Assembly (NCBI GenBank): GCA_037074705.1
Contig: CM073593.1
Coordinates: 17,489,001 to 17,553,000, forward strand
Length of the DNA: 64,000 bases
Source: Zhengitettix transpicula
Lineage: Eukaryota; Arthropoda; Insecta; Orthoptera; Tetrigidae
Direction: 5' to 3'
A program made the position numbers and the translations under genes. Within the stretch, counting starts at the first letter, position 1. The number at the start of each line of letters is the position of its first letter. Below, in pieces: positions 44,678-56,511 of this stretch. Below the pieces are notes generated by a model that searched no databases, was not told the DNA's origin, and was given only the letters and a program-made list of their open reading frames with translations.

Positions 44678-46045
44678 AGCTGGGTGCCCGGCGTTGCTCG
44701 AGATGTCATTTATATATAACCATCCATAATACTCCAATTTTGGTTACTTTTGCGCTATTTTTATGTAAAGCTCCTCGAACCCTATCCCTAAATGTGCTCA
44801 CCTCCCATGCAGGAGAGGATTTGAAGTCATTGCCCAAATATATCGGCCGTTTTTACATATTAGAAGATGACCACCCCCACAAATTTGCGATAATGAAAAA
44901 GAATGTATTCCACGCAAAAATCGGCCGATTACATTGTCTGAAAATTTATTCCCCCGCCCAACACCTCCCAAACCCGTCGCTTAACCAAGGTTGTCACAAT
45001 AAGATTCAGCGACATTCATAGTCTCGGAATTGATTCGAATCTCGGTTGTTTTTGCGGGATTTTATTTAACGTACCTCCACGCCACCCCTAAGCTTGCTCC
45101 CCTCACAGGGGTTAAATTATACACAAACAACATCGGTATAAATACTTTCAAAGTAATTAACCCCAGGAAATAATTATCGCAAATATCGACCGTTTAACAT
45201 GTTTGAAATTTTTCACCCCCGACCACTCCCGCTTCGGGGACTTAAACGGTCAAGTTTAATGTCATAATTAAACTCAGTGACAATCCCGATAGTTTCTGGT
45301 TTATTTTTATCTAATGCTACTTCCACGCCAACCCTTAAGGGTGCACCCTTCCGAGTTCGAAAGGGGTTGAAATTATACTCAGAGAACGTGTAGGGAAATT
45401 TTATTAATCTAATTCATCCCGAAATATATTTAATCGACGCAAAAAACAGCCGGTAACTCATCCCAACCCAGCCGATACCCGCGCGTTGTCCAGATTGTCA
45501 TAAATAAATTCAGGGACATCCATTACCTTCGATTTGACTCGAATCTTGGTTGTTTTCCCGTTATTTTCAAGGAAATCCCCTCCACCCCCACCCCTATCAT
45601 GCCTACAAACAACATCTGTAGAAATACTATCAACGTCAATGGTCCCGGCATTTATTTATTCCACGCTAATATCGATGATTTAACATGTTAGAAAATTTCC
45701 ATCCCATCCACTCCCGCTTCTTGGGGCTAAATGGCCAATTTGATGCTATAATTGAACTGGATGACATCCATAACCTTGGATTTGACTCCATTCTCGGTTG
45801 TATTCGCGTTATTTTATTGCAGCGTTCCTCCACCCAACACCTAAAAGTGCTCTACTGATAATCCCGACCTGCTTCTGGGGGTGGTAGACGCGTCTCACCC
45901 CGACAGTGTTTGTTTCCTGGTCGCAAAGAACACGTGTACGAAATTTGGTGAAATTTGATCCACCGGTATAGATTTGTATAACGAACATACAAACATACAA
46001 ACATACAAACAAACATGCATACACTCTTTTTTATTTATAAGATAA
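44678..46045 (+). repeat. R2 repeat, largest multi-unit copy
   Basis: The 5' end is CTAGCTGGGTGCCCGGCGTT (44677). About five internal units follow, with CATCCATAA-type starts near 44720, 45012, 45265, 45515 and 45765. The copy ends with GAACACGTGTACGAAATTTG and a tail of ACATACAAACATACAAAC repeats at 45980-46010, then TTTTTTATTTATAAGAT. The intact ends with several internal units show that units amplify inside one element. Confidence 0.8.
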
Positions 46046-47504
46046 TTTATTTACCAATAGTTTCTGTTCCCCTAAGGAAACTGAAGTCACGCGAGAAATT
46101 TTACTACAGCAGTGTTTTACCTACAAGAATTTCCGAAGTGCACCCAACTCAGAGACACAATCCCTTTATCACCCTTCTCTACATTATGAAGCTGTCAATC
46201 TTCATTTGCAAGACGCATATAATTTTATCTGTTATTAGTTTTGCAAGACTTGAAAGTCCGATTCTCCGATAAGAGAGGGAACGTGAGCTGACGGCGCACA
46301 ATTCCTAAGTGGACCGCCGCGGTCCATTATGAGGTCCTGAGTAATTGCAAGGGTGAAGTAGCCATTCAAAAGCGGAAGAATAAGAGGGGCTTAGGCCACT
46401 CACTTCGCCTCTCAGACCAGTAACCCAGAAGTCTTTAATAATTAGAGAAAGGCGAGGGGAAAATGTGACTTATTACACGTGCCGATACTGCAGTAGCTGC
46501 GGACATGTTACGACCTTAGTAAATGGAAAGTTGTGATTCTGATACATTTCGTAAGATTCGGTTTGATGATGGAAAATAACGTTCCTTCTTTTAGCGCGAA
46601 TAAACGTTTTATTGGTACCCATTAGCAAACCTACGAAACGAAAAGGGATTCTGTGCCCTTTACTTCGTAGATATAAACTTAATTGGAAAGCGTAAATATA
46701 AACCTAATTGGAAAGAACATGTCAATAAATTAATAACTCAGCACAGAGAATATATGGAGCCAGAGTTATAGCAAATATGAAACCTCCGAAGTTAGTATAT
46801 AATCCCATTCCTTAATGTCTTATGTTATTATATTTTGGGGGCTATCTTTACGGGTAAAGATAAAGAGTGAATAGCACAAAAGCGTGTTATAAGGATAATG
46901 TTTCAATTATGATATGTTCTTACTATTATAAATAAACCAGAAAAACTTTAGTCGTTTTGTAAACCTCATTACATGAATACGTCACAATTAGCGACGAAAC
47001 ATTGTATAATTTCTATTAAAAATCATTTTCTGATGTTAAAAGGCCGTGACTTGTTTATAATGTGTCAAGAAAATTATAAGAGTATTCAAACAGTTGGGTA
47101 TATTTACTGTCTCGGGGCTATCAGTTATTCGTTTACGGTGTGTGTAATTAGTAATTGTGATTAATTTAGTATCAACTCGGATATGCAATAATTTAATGAA
47201 CAAAAATTATTTACACAATATTATGTCGATTGGACAATGTTTTAGATATATGGATGAATTATAACGAAACAACATTTTTTAACAATCCTCCTGATGACAT
47301 TATATATTTGGATTTTTGAAAAATAATGGTATTCACACTAAAAAATAGAATATTAATATAAATCTAAGCATAAATCTAAGCATTAACTATTATTAGCCTT
47401 AATTAATGGAATATTATATAGTTAAAATAATAATAGTAATTAAAATGATTTTATATTATATTCGTTGTCTCAGATTAAATACTTAATGCGATATTTTGTT
47501 ATAC
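46046..47504. other. Unassigned; weak R5 core at 46.97 kb
   Basis: CACAATTAGCGACGAAACAT at about 46983, with AAATCATTTTCTGATGTTAA downstream, resembles the hammerhead-like core and tail of R5 in degraded form. No gene is recognised. The ORF at 46015-46272 is an orphan. Confidence 0.35.
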
Positions 47505-47905
47505 ACTGCCTGGCTGCCCAGCGTTGCGCGGGTTGTCATAATTAAACTCAGCGACATCCATAACCCCGGATTTGACTTCAATCTCGGTTGTTTTCGTGTT
47601 ATTTTTAAAGTAACGCCCCTCAACCCCATCCCTAAGGGTACTCTCCTGCAATACAAAAAGTGGTATAATATACACAAACAATATCGTGAGAAACAAAATC
47701 AATTGATTCATCACGTAAAATATTTATTACACGCAAATATCGGCCGTTTTATCATGTTTGAAAATTTTCTGACGATAGACGTGTCATATCCCCACAGTGT
47801 ATGTTTCGGATTAAAAGGAATACGTTTACGAAATTTGGTCAAATTTTCTTCGCGGGTGTAGGTTTGTATGCGGAACATACATACTTACAAACACATGTAC
47901 AAGAA
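47505..47905 (+). repeat. R2 repeat, single unit
   Basis: 5' GCCCAGCGTTGCGCGGGTTG (47517), complete set of internal blocks, 3' GTATGCGGAACATACATACT at about 47868. The plus-strand ORF of 121 codons (47496-47861) follows the repeat and is not matched in other copies. Confidence 0.78.
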
Positions 47906-48020
47906 AATTATTGTATAAGAAGAAGATAAGTTCAAAACATTGCAAAATGTATAGTGTTAAATCCTTGTTCACATTCTTGATGCTTTGCTTCACGTGAGGA
48001 TGTATGGAAAATTAATATAT

Positions 48021-49017
48021 TGTAATAAACAAATAGAAGCTAATTTTAATTAATTTAAAGAATTAACCTCTCGTTGAAGCGCCATTTATGTAATAATTAA
48101 ATGGAAGGCTTTTTATTAATGAAAAGATCGAAATTAACAAACAAAATATTTATTTATTTTGTGGCAATAACTGAAAAACAATTACAATTTAAAATATTAA
48201 TTTCTCAGGGCCTTCACTGGGTTTGATAATGGACACAACAAATTGGTTTTAAAATCTTATTAACAAACAAATTACATTTACCTAAACAAAACGTCGATAG
48301 AAATAAATTAAAAAGAAAAGAAATTAACTTTGATTGGCAATTAAAAGAGAACGAAATCTGACTTCTATCCTTTAATTACGTTTACATAAATCATTATTTT
48401 TGTAATTTGTTACTCACATCTGTCCAGCTGGTTCCAGCATTCTTTTTGGTTTCGGAAGTACACTATTGCAAAATTTTACACTGATTCTAAGATTCACAGA
48501 TTTTACACTATTGAAGTAAAAATTGATAGGCTCCCAGGAACTCGGATGATCCTCTGTTTTGTCAGCTTTCTGATGTCTGCTTGCCTTATACGAATCCTAT
48601 GATTCGTAGGTTTGTTAGTCTTTTACCGCTTTGGACTTAAACTGACTTCCTTTCCTGGCTGCTACAGACGTAAAACTGCACTCCTTTCCTGGCTGCTGAT
48701 AGACGTAAAAACTGCTAACTTAGCGATATTTACGGAGTTATACTTCCGTGAATATTTTTACTTTGTTTTAAATTCACAACTTTGTTTAATAATAAACATT
48801 AACTATGGCTAGTCTCTGCTCTAGTATTATTTGTTCCGTCCTCTGAAATGTCCCGCCACCAACTAACTCCTAGTGTTCTCGAGTTTAAGCGCGCATACGC
48901 CATTTTTGACTTTCCGACAAAACAACAGAGCTCGGCTCCATTGTCGCTTTCGAAGCTCCTGCCGCTACAATTAAATTTTATTAAAACCAATTAATGGCCT
49001 AATTAATTGGCATTACA
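48021..49017 (-). mobile_element. R3 LTR-like repeat
   Basis: The minus-strand start is TGTAATGCCAATTAATTAGG (49017). The body is closely similar to 26643-27658 (GAGGATCATCCGAGTTCCTG, GCTGGACAGATGTGAGTAAC). ATTACA at 48094-48089 is followed by TGGCGCTTCAACGAGAGG, and ATTACA recurs at 48026-48021. Adjacent on the plus strand, TGCTTCACGTGAGG-like sequence (about 47985) is a further PBS-like block in opposite orientation. Flanks show no clear duplication. No coding region. Confidence 0.65.
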
Positions 49018-50399
49018 ATAAATTTTATTTAATAATAAGTAAAAGAGGAAAAAAGCAGGAAACCGCATAAATATTCTTCAGACGATTTTAACAGAATTTA
49101 TGTCGAGGCAATAACAGTTTATAATGCGTTACGGGATTGGATAGAACTCAACATACAGTACAGAAATTATATCCTTAGGAATGAAATATTGACGAAGATA
49201 TTTCAGTAGTCACTGATAGTTTAACGGAGATTTTTTTTTTCGTTTTCCATAAAGAGAACCTTAAAGAAATCGTGTCTGAAAATTGTAAATAGAAGATAAA
49301 GAGGATATAGGTTATTATTCTTATATGTAAATATTAAGGAATTTAAAAGACTTTCCTGAAACTATAGGGCTACGAAAAATATTTTATAAACGTATTAATT
49401 ACATAGAATCTCTGTATCTTGTATCTTGAATTCCAGAGAATATTAAATTACAGGAAGTACATTGAAACGGTGTTAAAATTTAATCTGTATTGTTTTCATA
49501 CTTACATATTAACTATAAATATTTTTCGTCATTTTTTCTACTGTGTCATATGATTGTAACCGTCATTGATTGACAGCAAATTCGATGTCAATAAACGTTT
49601 AACTTAGATTAGGAGGTCAATATGTCTTTTTAGCCGAATCAATATCAAGAACATATAATTAATTACATAATTATGTGGAGACAAAATTCATGTTATTATG
49701 GCCTTTTTGAATTTTGTACCTAAATTAATTAGCGCTGAAATATTATTCTTTTCAAAATAATATTATATCATTGGATAACATTGAATATTATTTTTATTAT
49801 TAAAAATATAGCATTCGTTAAAGATCTATGATGATCTTTTTAAAATTTTTATACCTGAAATAATTAAAAATTGTTTTATTTCGCACGTGGTTTCATATTC
49901 ACAAAAGAAAATTCTTGTAAATTTTTCACAGCGAGGTATTACGGCCTTCGCCATAGACTTGAGGTAATTCAAATAATATGCTAATGAGGGTTTCTGTTAT
50001 AGAAATTACCAGAACTTATGCAAATAAGGTGTAATAAACCATAATTAACTCTTGTAACAATAGGTTCGGTTCAGACATGCCCCGTACATGCTAAATATGC
50101 ATATGAGACATGGTGGAATTTAATAACTTACACTAAAATACGTTTTGTTCTAGGGACGAAATAAAGTTAACTTTGCTTATTCATCTCATGAAAGTCTAAA
50201 CCATATACTCATGTATTTACATTAGTAAATATGATTACAAAGAAAGTAAACGAATTAAATTATTTTTAATGTCATCTAATGTTATAATTAAAATATCTTT
50301 AAATTTCCCAAATTGTAGTTACGGTATAGGAAGTTGACGTAGAAGATCATAGTAGATGGGTGGAAGTGACAGAATTAGTCCTTCTTGTACATTAGTGTT
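49018..50399. other. Unassigned AT-rich sequence
   Basis: No ORF over 60 codons and no repeat family recognised in this, one of the most AT-rich stretches of the window. Confidence 0.5.
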
Positions 50400-50860
50400 A
50401 AGCAAGCTGTTAGTTACACCGCGTAGTTTCCAAATAGGGAACGTGTGGCCTTATTAGAGATTCTGATGACCCGCCGGTAGCTGTACGGTCAGATAAAATC
50501 GCGGCTGCGTGCTGTTTTGGAGGATACGACAAATCGTAAATCACCAGCCCCGAAGCGCCCGTCCTCGGCGCCAGTCCATCGTAGGTGGTCGCCGCCCAGA
50601 TGCAGCGAGCAGAGAGCGCAGATAAGACTCGCCACCCACGCACGCGAGACACGATCTGAGGACACTCTACACCTCTTTTTACCGTTCAGCAGCACACGGC
50701 GTCTTCGTTCCCTCGTTCCTGGTCTGATCGGTGCAAATTGTTGATGAAACTCTATCAGGCTGTCATTTCCTTGGCATCTTCGAGAATCAGCTGGAGACTA
50801 TAACGAAACAGACTGGTATGTGGTGTTAAGAGAGGGCCGCGATGTTCAATAAATATATGA
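50400..50860. other. GC-rich island
   Basis: CpG-rich, with overlapping ORFs on both strands (50410-50695 minus, 50517-50744 plus) and no recognised domain. A donor-like CTGGTATGTG lies at about 50815 (plus). It could hold a promoter or first exon of a host gene, but no TATA-initiator-donor set comparable to 14.2 kb is seen. Confidence 0.35.
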
Positions 50861-51730
50861 ATCCTGTTGTGAAAAACGTTTTTAAAACTCAGTTATTTAG
50901 CGTAAATTCTGAAGTGAATATCCCAAATTCTAAAGTTTTTTTTCGAATCAAAAGCTGTAAAAACTGGGAACTATAACCCCCGCGAGTTGGTCGTCAGGAT
51001 TTGTCTTGGCCATAATTTCGCACGGGGCGAATCATTCCACTCTGATCGCTGCCGTGAAACATGTTCAACGTTGCTGGACCTGGGAACAGAAATTTTCCAA
51101 CAATTGGTGAGAGATCCAGAGGAGCTATTCCCGATGGCGATGCCCGATTTTTTTTCCCGCTTTATTGCTGCCACTTTCAGGTATATAAATGACACAGTCC
51201 CATTCCTTCAGCAGGTCCCGATTTATTGCACGCCTTCATTACATTGGCGCCAAGAATCACAAAAAAATTAATTATATTCCCCAAACCATATACAATTAAT
51301 CAAAGGGTTAAACGATTACTGCAACGTTTCTCAATTTTTACTGAAGTCATACGGGAATTGGTTTATAATTTAGTTGATAAAGGAATTCGTTTATCTGACG
51401 TAAAATTCAGCAAAAATAACTTTCAAATTTTTAATAGTGAATTCTTTTTTCAGTGGTTTTGTTCAACAAATATATGAAACATAAACTAAACAAAATTAAA
51501 TCATCTTGTGAATTAGCTACCAGAACAACATATATAATTTATCTGATTAGTATTCCATTTTAAATAAATTTTAACTATCCGAATGATTCAAATCTTATTT
51601 ATGACACAGTTTATAACTAGTTCCAAAACATTTATTTAATTAGTTAAAATCTACGTTTTGGTACGGATTTTTACCTTATTCATGTGGAAAATTATATAGA
51701 TGAAAATTCCCAATTTCCTCCAACACTGTT
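50861..51730. other. Unassigned; orphan ORFs at 51.0-51.5 kb
   Basis: Open frames at 50987-51271 (94 codons) and 51226-51477 (83 codons), both plus, overlap by about 45 bases in different frames. Their composition is less biased than typical chance frames here. No domain is recognised. A TTTCAGGTATAT junction inside (about 51175) could be an acceptor/donor coincidence. Confidence 0.35.
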
Positions 51731-51814
51731 GGCGGAATTTTCAGCCAACGTAGAGAGGATAACTACCGTATGTTGAAGTTTTCACAGTGAGTTGAATGAA
51801 AAGTTTTATTCTCC

Positions 51815-51864
<50 letters not shown>

Positions 51865-52143
51865 TCTTTGAAGGTTTACCTATGATGAAAGTTGCCACAA
51901 ACGCGAAAATTATATCAGCTGCAGTCACTTCAAGAGTAAGAATAAATGCTAAAACTAAGTGGATACAACTGCAAATGGAAAAGTATTGGACTGGTGAAAT
52001 ATCTAAGATATGGACTTTGTTCAATCTGTGCCGTTCTGAAATATATTTTTCTAAACTGTCGTTGATTAAATTGTCCTTATTATATTTTCTTGTATTTTTA
52101 ATAAGTAAAACATGGCATGAAAATAAAACTTTATATTCCAGGT
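51731..52143 (+). repeat. Direct duplicate, copy 1, with (TA)n
   Basis: Shares with 53158-53526: GGAATTTTCAGCCAAC, GTTGCCACAAACGC, AAAATTATATCA, GCAGTCACT, AAGTAAAACATGGCATGAAA and TTATATTC, in order. A (TA)n tract at 51817-51861 is inserted or expanded only in this copy. The two copies bracket the nested R1 pair at 52.26-53.07 kb. Confidence 0.75.
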
Positions 52144-52254
52144 GATTTTACTCCAGAATCTGGTCTCGAAGGAATCCGGTCTAATCCTTGGGAAGGGATC
52201 GGAAGATCATTACGGCCCGCAGGTAGTTCTATAAATGAATTCTGATATGCCATT

Positions 52255-53072
52255 CCCCGAACCGATTCTCTCGCAGACTAATGCCCGACCTACCCGATGC
52301 AGGTTTTCCTAGGGTTTTCCCTGCATTTCTTTAGGCGAATGCCGGGTAGGATCCTTAAAATATAGCCCGTGGGCCCTAGTAACCCTTGGCTACCTTCCTC
52401 TACCCTTCCGCATCCCCCCTTTCAAATCCCTTCCTATGCTATTAAAGGGGAGTTGCCCAATGTGGATCACCCTCAAGTAGCCTGTTGCCATAAAAAAAAA
52501 AAAGATTCCCTCGCAGACTAGCCTACGAGAGGATTCTCTCGCAGGTAACCTGCGAGGGATTTTCTCTCGCAGGCAGAACCTTTTAGGAGAGATACGAAGG
52601 GGCTACCTTTGGGTATGACTTTTCCTCTCCGTTTTTTGAACTAAGGTTTCCACAAGTCGAGGCACCTCGGCCTGTTTTGAGAGGTGTATGTTCCGGGATC
52701 GCAGACCTTGGGCATACGGTAAGAGTTGTTCGCTATTCCCATTGGAATAGTCGGTCAGCTGCCTCCTAAACTGGTGGAGGCACGGAGAAGGGAATGCTGC
52801 GTCCCCACAGCAAACTCCTCTCCCGCTATCGGAAGGGCGTGGGATAAGGACCCAATGCCCGACCTACCCGATGCAGGTTTTTCTAAGGTTTTCCCTGCAT
52901 TCCTTTAGGCGAATGCCGGGTAGGATCCTTAAACTACAGCCCGGGGGCCCTAGTTAACCCTTGGCTACCTTCCTCTACCCTTCCGCATCCCCCCTTTCAA
53001 ATTTATTCCTATGCTATTAAAGGGGAATTGCCCAATGTGGATCACCCTCATGTAGCCTGTTGCCCTAAAAAA
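52255..53072 (+). mobile_element. R1 retroposon copy G, host of nested copy F
   Basis: The 5' leader, ACCGATTCTCTCGCAGACTA (52261-52280), is broken by copy F and resumes at 52504. It continues with a hairpin array (CTCGCAGGTAACCTGCGAGG), GGCAGAACCTTTTAGGAGAG and the complete body to GTTGCCCTAAAAAAAT (53072). The sense frame is open at 52726-52908 (MFAIPIGIVGQLPPK; SPAIGRAWDKDPMPDLPDAG). It has the same 5' subfamily type as copy E. Confidence 0.8.
52281..52503 (+). mobile_element. R1 retroposon copy F nested in copy G, 17-bp target duplication
   Basis: A 5'-truncated copy (starting ATGCCCGACCTACCCGATGC) ending in a 12-A tail. It is flanked by GATTCTCTCGCAGACTA (52264-52280) and GATTCCCTCGCAGACTA (52504-52520), which match at 16 of 17 positions. 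5' truncation, an A-tail and a target duplication of this length are the signature of LINE-type target-primed reverse transcription. Confidence 0.88.
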
Positions 53073-53157
53073 ATAATAAAAAAAACGTGTGCAACAGTCA
53101 AAGGTTGGTAATCAATTTCCAATTTCAAGGACTATCCGATAAAAAAAAAATTAAGCT

Positions 53158-53526
53158 GACCGGAATTTTCAGCCAACCTAGAACGGACAATCTCCACATG
53201 TTTTTACTGTCAGTGGAATGAACGTTTTTTTTCTCCCCAAATTTATGGATATATAAATATAAATTCGTTGAAGTTTTACTTACGATGAAAGCTGCCACAA
53301 ACGCCAAAATTATATCATCTGCAGTCACTACAAAAGTGAGAATAAATGCTAAAACTAAGAGGATACAACAGTAAATGGGTAAGTATACGACTGGTGAAAT
53401 ATCTCAATTTGTGCCATACTGAAATATATATTTCCTAACTGTCGATGATTAAAATGTTACAAATTACATTTTATTGTATATTTAATAAATAAAACATGGC
53501 ATGAAAATAAAAATTTATATTCTAGT
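53158..53526 (+). repeat. Direct duplicate, copy 2
   Basis: Second copy of the 51731-52143 sequence without the TA tract. On the minus strand both copies keep a hydrophobic frame (LVLAFILT, VTA.DII.AFVA.FI) ending at a GTAAGT or GTAAAC. Amino-acid differences are as frequent as base differences, so conservation of a protein is not indicated. Confidence 0.7.
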
Positions 53527-55309
53527 TGATACGAAAAATAGTTTTTCATGAATCAGTTATATTCAAAAGCTTTGTTTTGAAATAAAAAATCGAACAGCTT
53601 TTTTGACTTCATAAATGTTGGTGTTGTTAAATGTACTAAAGTGTGTGTGTGTTTGTATTTTAAACCCTTGATATTTATGATCCCACATTTTCGCATTAAG
53701 TCAGCTGATTGTGTTGGGAGCATCAGCGACTGAGTGGCGTGACGTCAGAGATGGAACCTGCTAAAATTGTATTAACTATTAAATACAAAATAAATTTTTG
53801 CATTACAAAATCAATAAATATTTTTTATTATTAAAACCCGAGTAGGATAATTATAATAAATTATCGTTGTAATTGTACTAGTGTTGCATCAAATTCCTTT
53901 AATTTGCTCCATACATTCTTGTATATGACATTGAAATGCTTACGTGTGTCCGTTGGCAACATATTACTCCGTTTCATTTATGCTATGACTGCAAATTGGT
54001 ACCAGTTAAATCTCTCCATAAATTTTTCTGTATTTAAATTCGTGCAACATAAAGTCGGTTCACAAGTTTCTAGACCCTAAGATGAAATATACGAAATGAT
54101 CATCTTTTCAATGAAATGTGCATTGAAAATAATTTTGATCAGTCCATATTTTTCTTTTTACCGCAGAAATTGGTTTTCGAAATCAGCCTCAATTATGAAT
54201 TGCGTAATTACAATTGTTATTGTCATAAAATTTAATTTCATAATGCACGTGGGAAAAAAAATGTTCTTTCATGTTTATGAATAAGGTTTCCTAATAATTT
54301 TGGTTAATATGTGTTTTTTCTTTCACGGACATATTTGCACAAGTTTATGAATTACGTCCAAATAATTTAATAAATAACGTTGAAAATTTAATTTTTATTG
54401 TCCTGTAGTTCGCAGTTGCGTCAGCATCCATTTAACATTTCTTATTTTTTTGCATCTCTTTGCTACGGAATTTGACTAACTCAGAAATTTCAAGACTACC
54501 TGTAATTTGTTTACTTTATACCGACCGCCAATTCACTCAATTTACCAACTAGACAGGTTTTTTTGTGTCACGGACAGAAAGGAAACTATTCAGAATTCTC
54601 AGCCGGAAATTGAATGCGTCTTGTGCGTGTGTCGTAAAGGAAGACGTAAGACTTTAGAGATTCATATATCAAAAACAGAGTTCTAAGCAAATTAACAAGA
54701 CTGATTTTAAGGGACCATATAAGCCAAGATTCCCAGCCAGTAAATTGACTATTTGAAAGAGAGAGACGCTGTAAATTTAACGACGTGACACAAGCCGCAC
54801 GGTTTCCGAACCATAACTCATTCTTTATTTGTCAGCTGCAAACCGCCTGTAACTTCTTCCTTGGGGAAGGTCCAAAATAACATTAACTTTGTCTCTTTAT
54901 TTGTTATTTCTGCTGCCTGCCGCTTCACTTAGATAAATTCCGTCAGAAAAGGAAACTATGGAGCCACTGGATTGAATAAAGCAAGCGTGAATATATTAAT
55001 TCATAGAATATCTTTATATAGTTAATAACGCATATTAAAATCATATTCCGAGAAGAAACAATTGGCGGTGTCTTTGAGACTATTGAGAGAATGTAAACAC
55101 AAACGGAAATTATGTACAAAGAAAGCAGAATAAATACATAAATTGCTGAATACATGAAGGAAATAATCAATATACACAAGGATAACTATGACAAAAAAAC
55201 AAAAGAAATTAATCCAAAGAGAAAATATAGTTAGAAAATATAAAATATATAATATCTATTTAAAATGTTAATTTAATCAAGTGAAACATATGGATATATA
55301 TATATATAT
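53527..55309. other. Unassigned AT-rich sequence
   Basis: No repeat family or gene recognised. ORFs at 54096-54284 (plus) and 54943-55179 (minus) are biased toward Ile, Phe, Tyr and Ser. Confidence 0.45.
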
Positions 55310-56508
55310 TGTACTAAATAAAAGGTTATTTAAAAAGCTTTATTTAATTTAACGAGCCCCACGATGAGGCGCCAAGATAAATTAACTAAAAATAGAGCTT
55401 TATTTAATTTATATTTAGAGAATTTGAAGAATTTACCTCACGTGAAGCCCCATTAGGTAATAATTAAATCGAAGGCGTTAATTAAAATAAATAATAATAA
55501 AAATTAACATACATAATATTTATTTATTTTGTGGCAATAAAGATAATTACAACAAAATTTGAGATCTTTCTCTCTCTCAGGGCCTCTACTGGGTTTGATA
55601 ATGAACACAACAAATTGATTTAAAAATATTATTAACAAACAGTTCACAATTTACCTAAACAATATGTCGATAGAAAGAAATTAAAAATAAAGAAATTAAC
55701 TCTGATTCACAATTAAAAGAGAACGATATCTGACTTTATCCTTTAATCAAAGTTTACAATTAATCATTAGTTTTGGTTTTGTTACTTACGTAGTGTCCAG
55801 CTGGTACCAGAATTCTTTTTTGTTTCGGAAGTACACTACTGCAAAATTATACACTGATTCTAAATATCGATTCACAAATTTTACACTATTGAAGTCAACA
55901 TTGATAGGCTTCCAAGAACTCGGATGATCCTCCTGAATGTCAGCTATCTGATGTCTGCTTGCCTTACCTAAATCCTATGATTCGTAGATTTATTAGTCTT
56001 TTACTGAATTGGACGTAAACTGCAACGTATCTCCTTGACGATTTATTTTAACTGTTTATTCTTTCGGAGCGAACTAACTTTTCTTTAGCTCCTGGCTTTA
56101 GACGTAAAAAAACTAACTTACTTTCCTGGCTGGCTACAGACTTAAACTCTCTTAGACTTTCCTGGCTGGCTGTATACGTAAACTGCTTTTACTTTGCGAT
56201 ATTTACGAGGTAATACTTCCGTGAATGTTTTTACTTTGTCTTAAATTAACAACTTTGTTTAATAATACATTAACGACGGCTAGTATCTACTCTAGTATTA
56301 TTTGTTCCGTCCTCTGAAATGTCCCGCCACCAACTGGCTCCTAGTGCTCTCGAGTTTTAGCGCGCATACGCCATTTTTGACTTTTCGACAAAGCAAGTGA
56401 GCTAGCTTTTCCATTGTCGCTTTGTTCGATCAGACCGCTATAATGGATTTCTCAAACAATTCAAATTTTATGTCCAAACAACTAATGGCCTAATTAATTG
56501 GCATTACA
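55310..56508 (-). mobile_element. R3 LTR-like repeat with best tRNA-Lys PBS match
   Basis: The minus-strand start is TGTAATGCCAATTAATTAGG (56508). The body is like the 26.6 and 48 kb copies. Two PBS-like blocks follow the LTR end: TGGGGCTTCACGTGAGG near 55450-55434, and TGGCGCCTCATCGTGGGG continuing CTCG (55374-55353). The second matches the complement of a metazoan tRNA-Lys 3' end (TGGCGCCCAACGTGGGGC + TCG) except for the short centre. It abuts the 3' end of an R2 copy at 56512. Confidence 0.68.
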
Positions 56509-56511
56509 ATA

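Noticed and set aside
47496..47861. 121-codon ORF
   Set aside because: It lies entirely over an R2 repeat and is not shared by other R2 copies.
10302..51861. CRISPR-like arrays or operon structure
   Set aside because: Only simple repeats, foldbacks and tandem units without unique spacers are present. The window is eukaryotic in character.
51806..53328. Hydrophobic, signal-peptide-like frames in the two direct duplicates, each followed by a donor-like GTAAGT or GTAAAC
   Set aside because: Residue changes between copies are about as frequent as base changes, there is an upstream stop in one copy, and no shared start codon. No sign of protein-level conservation.
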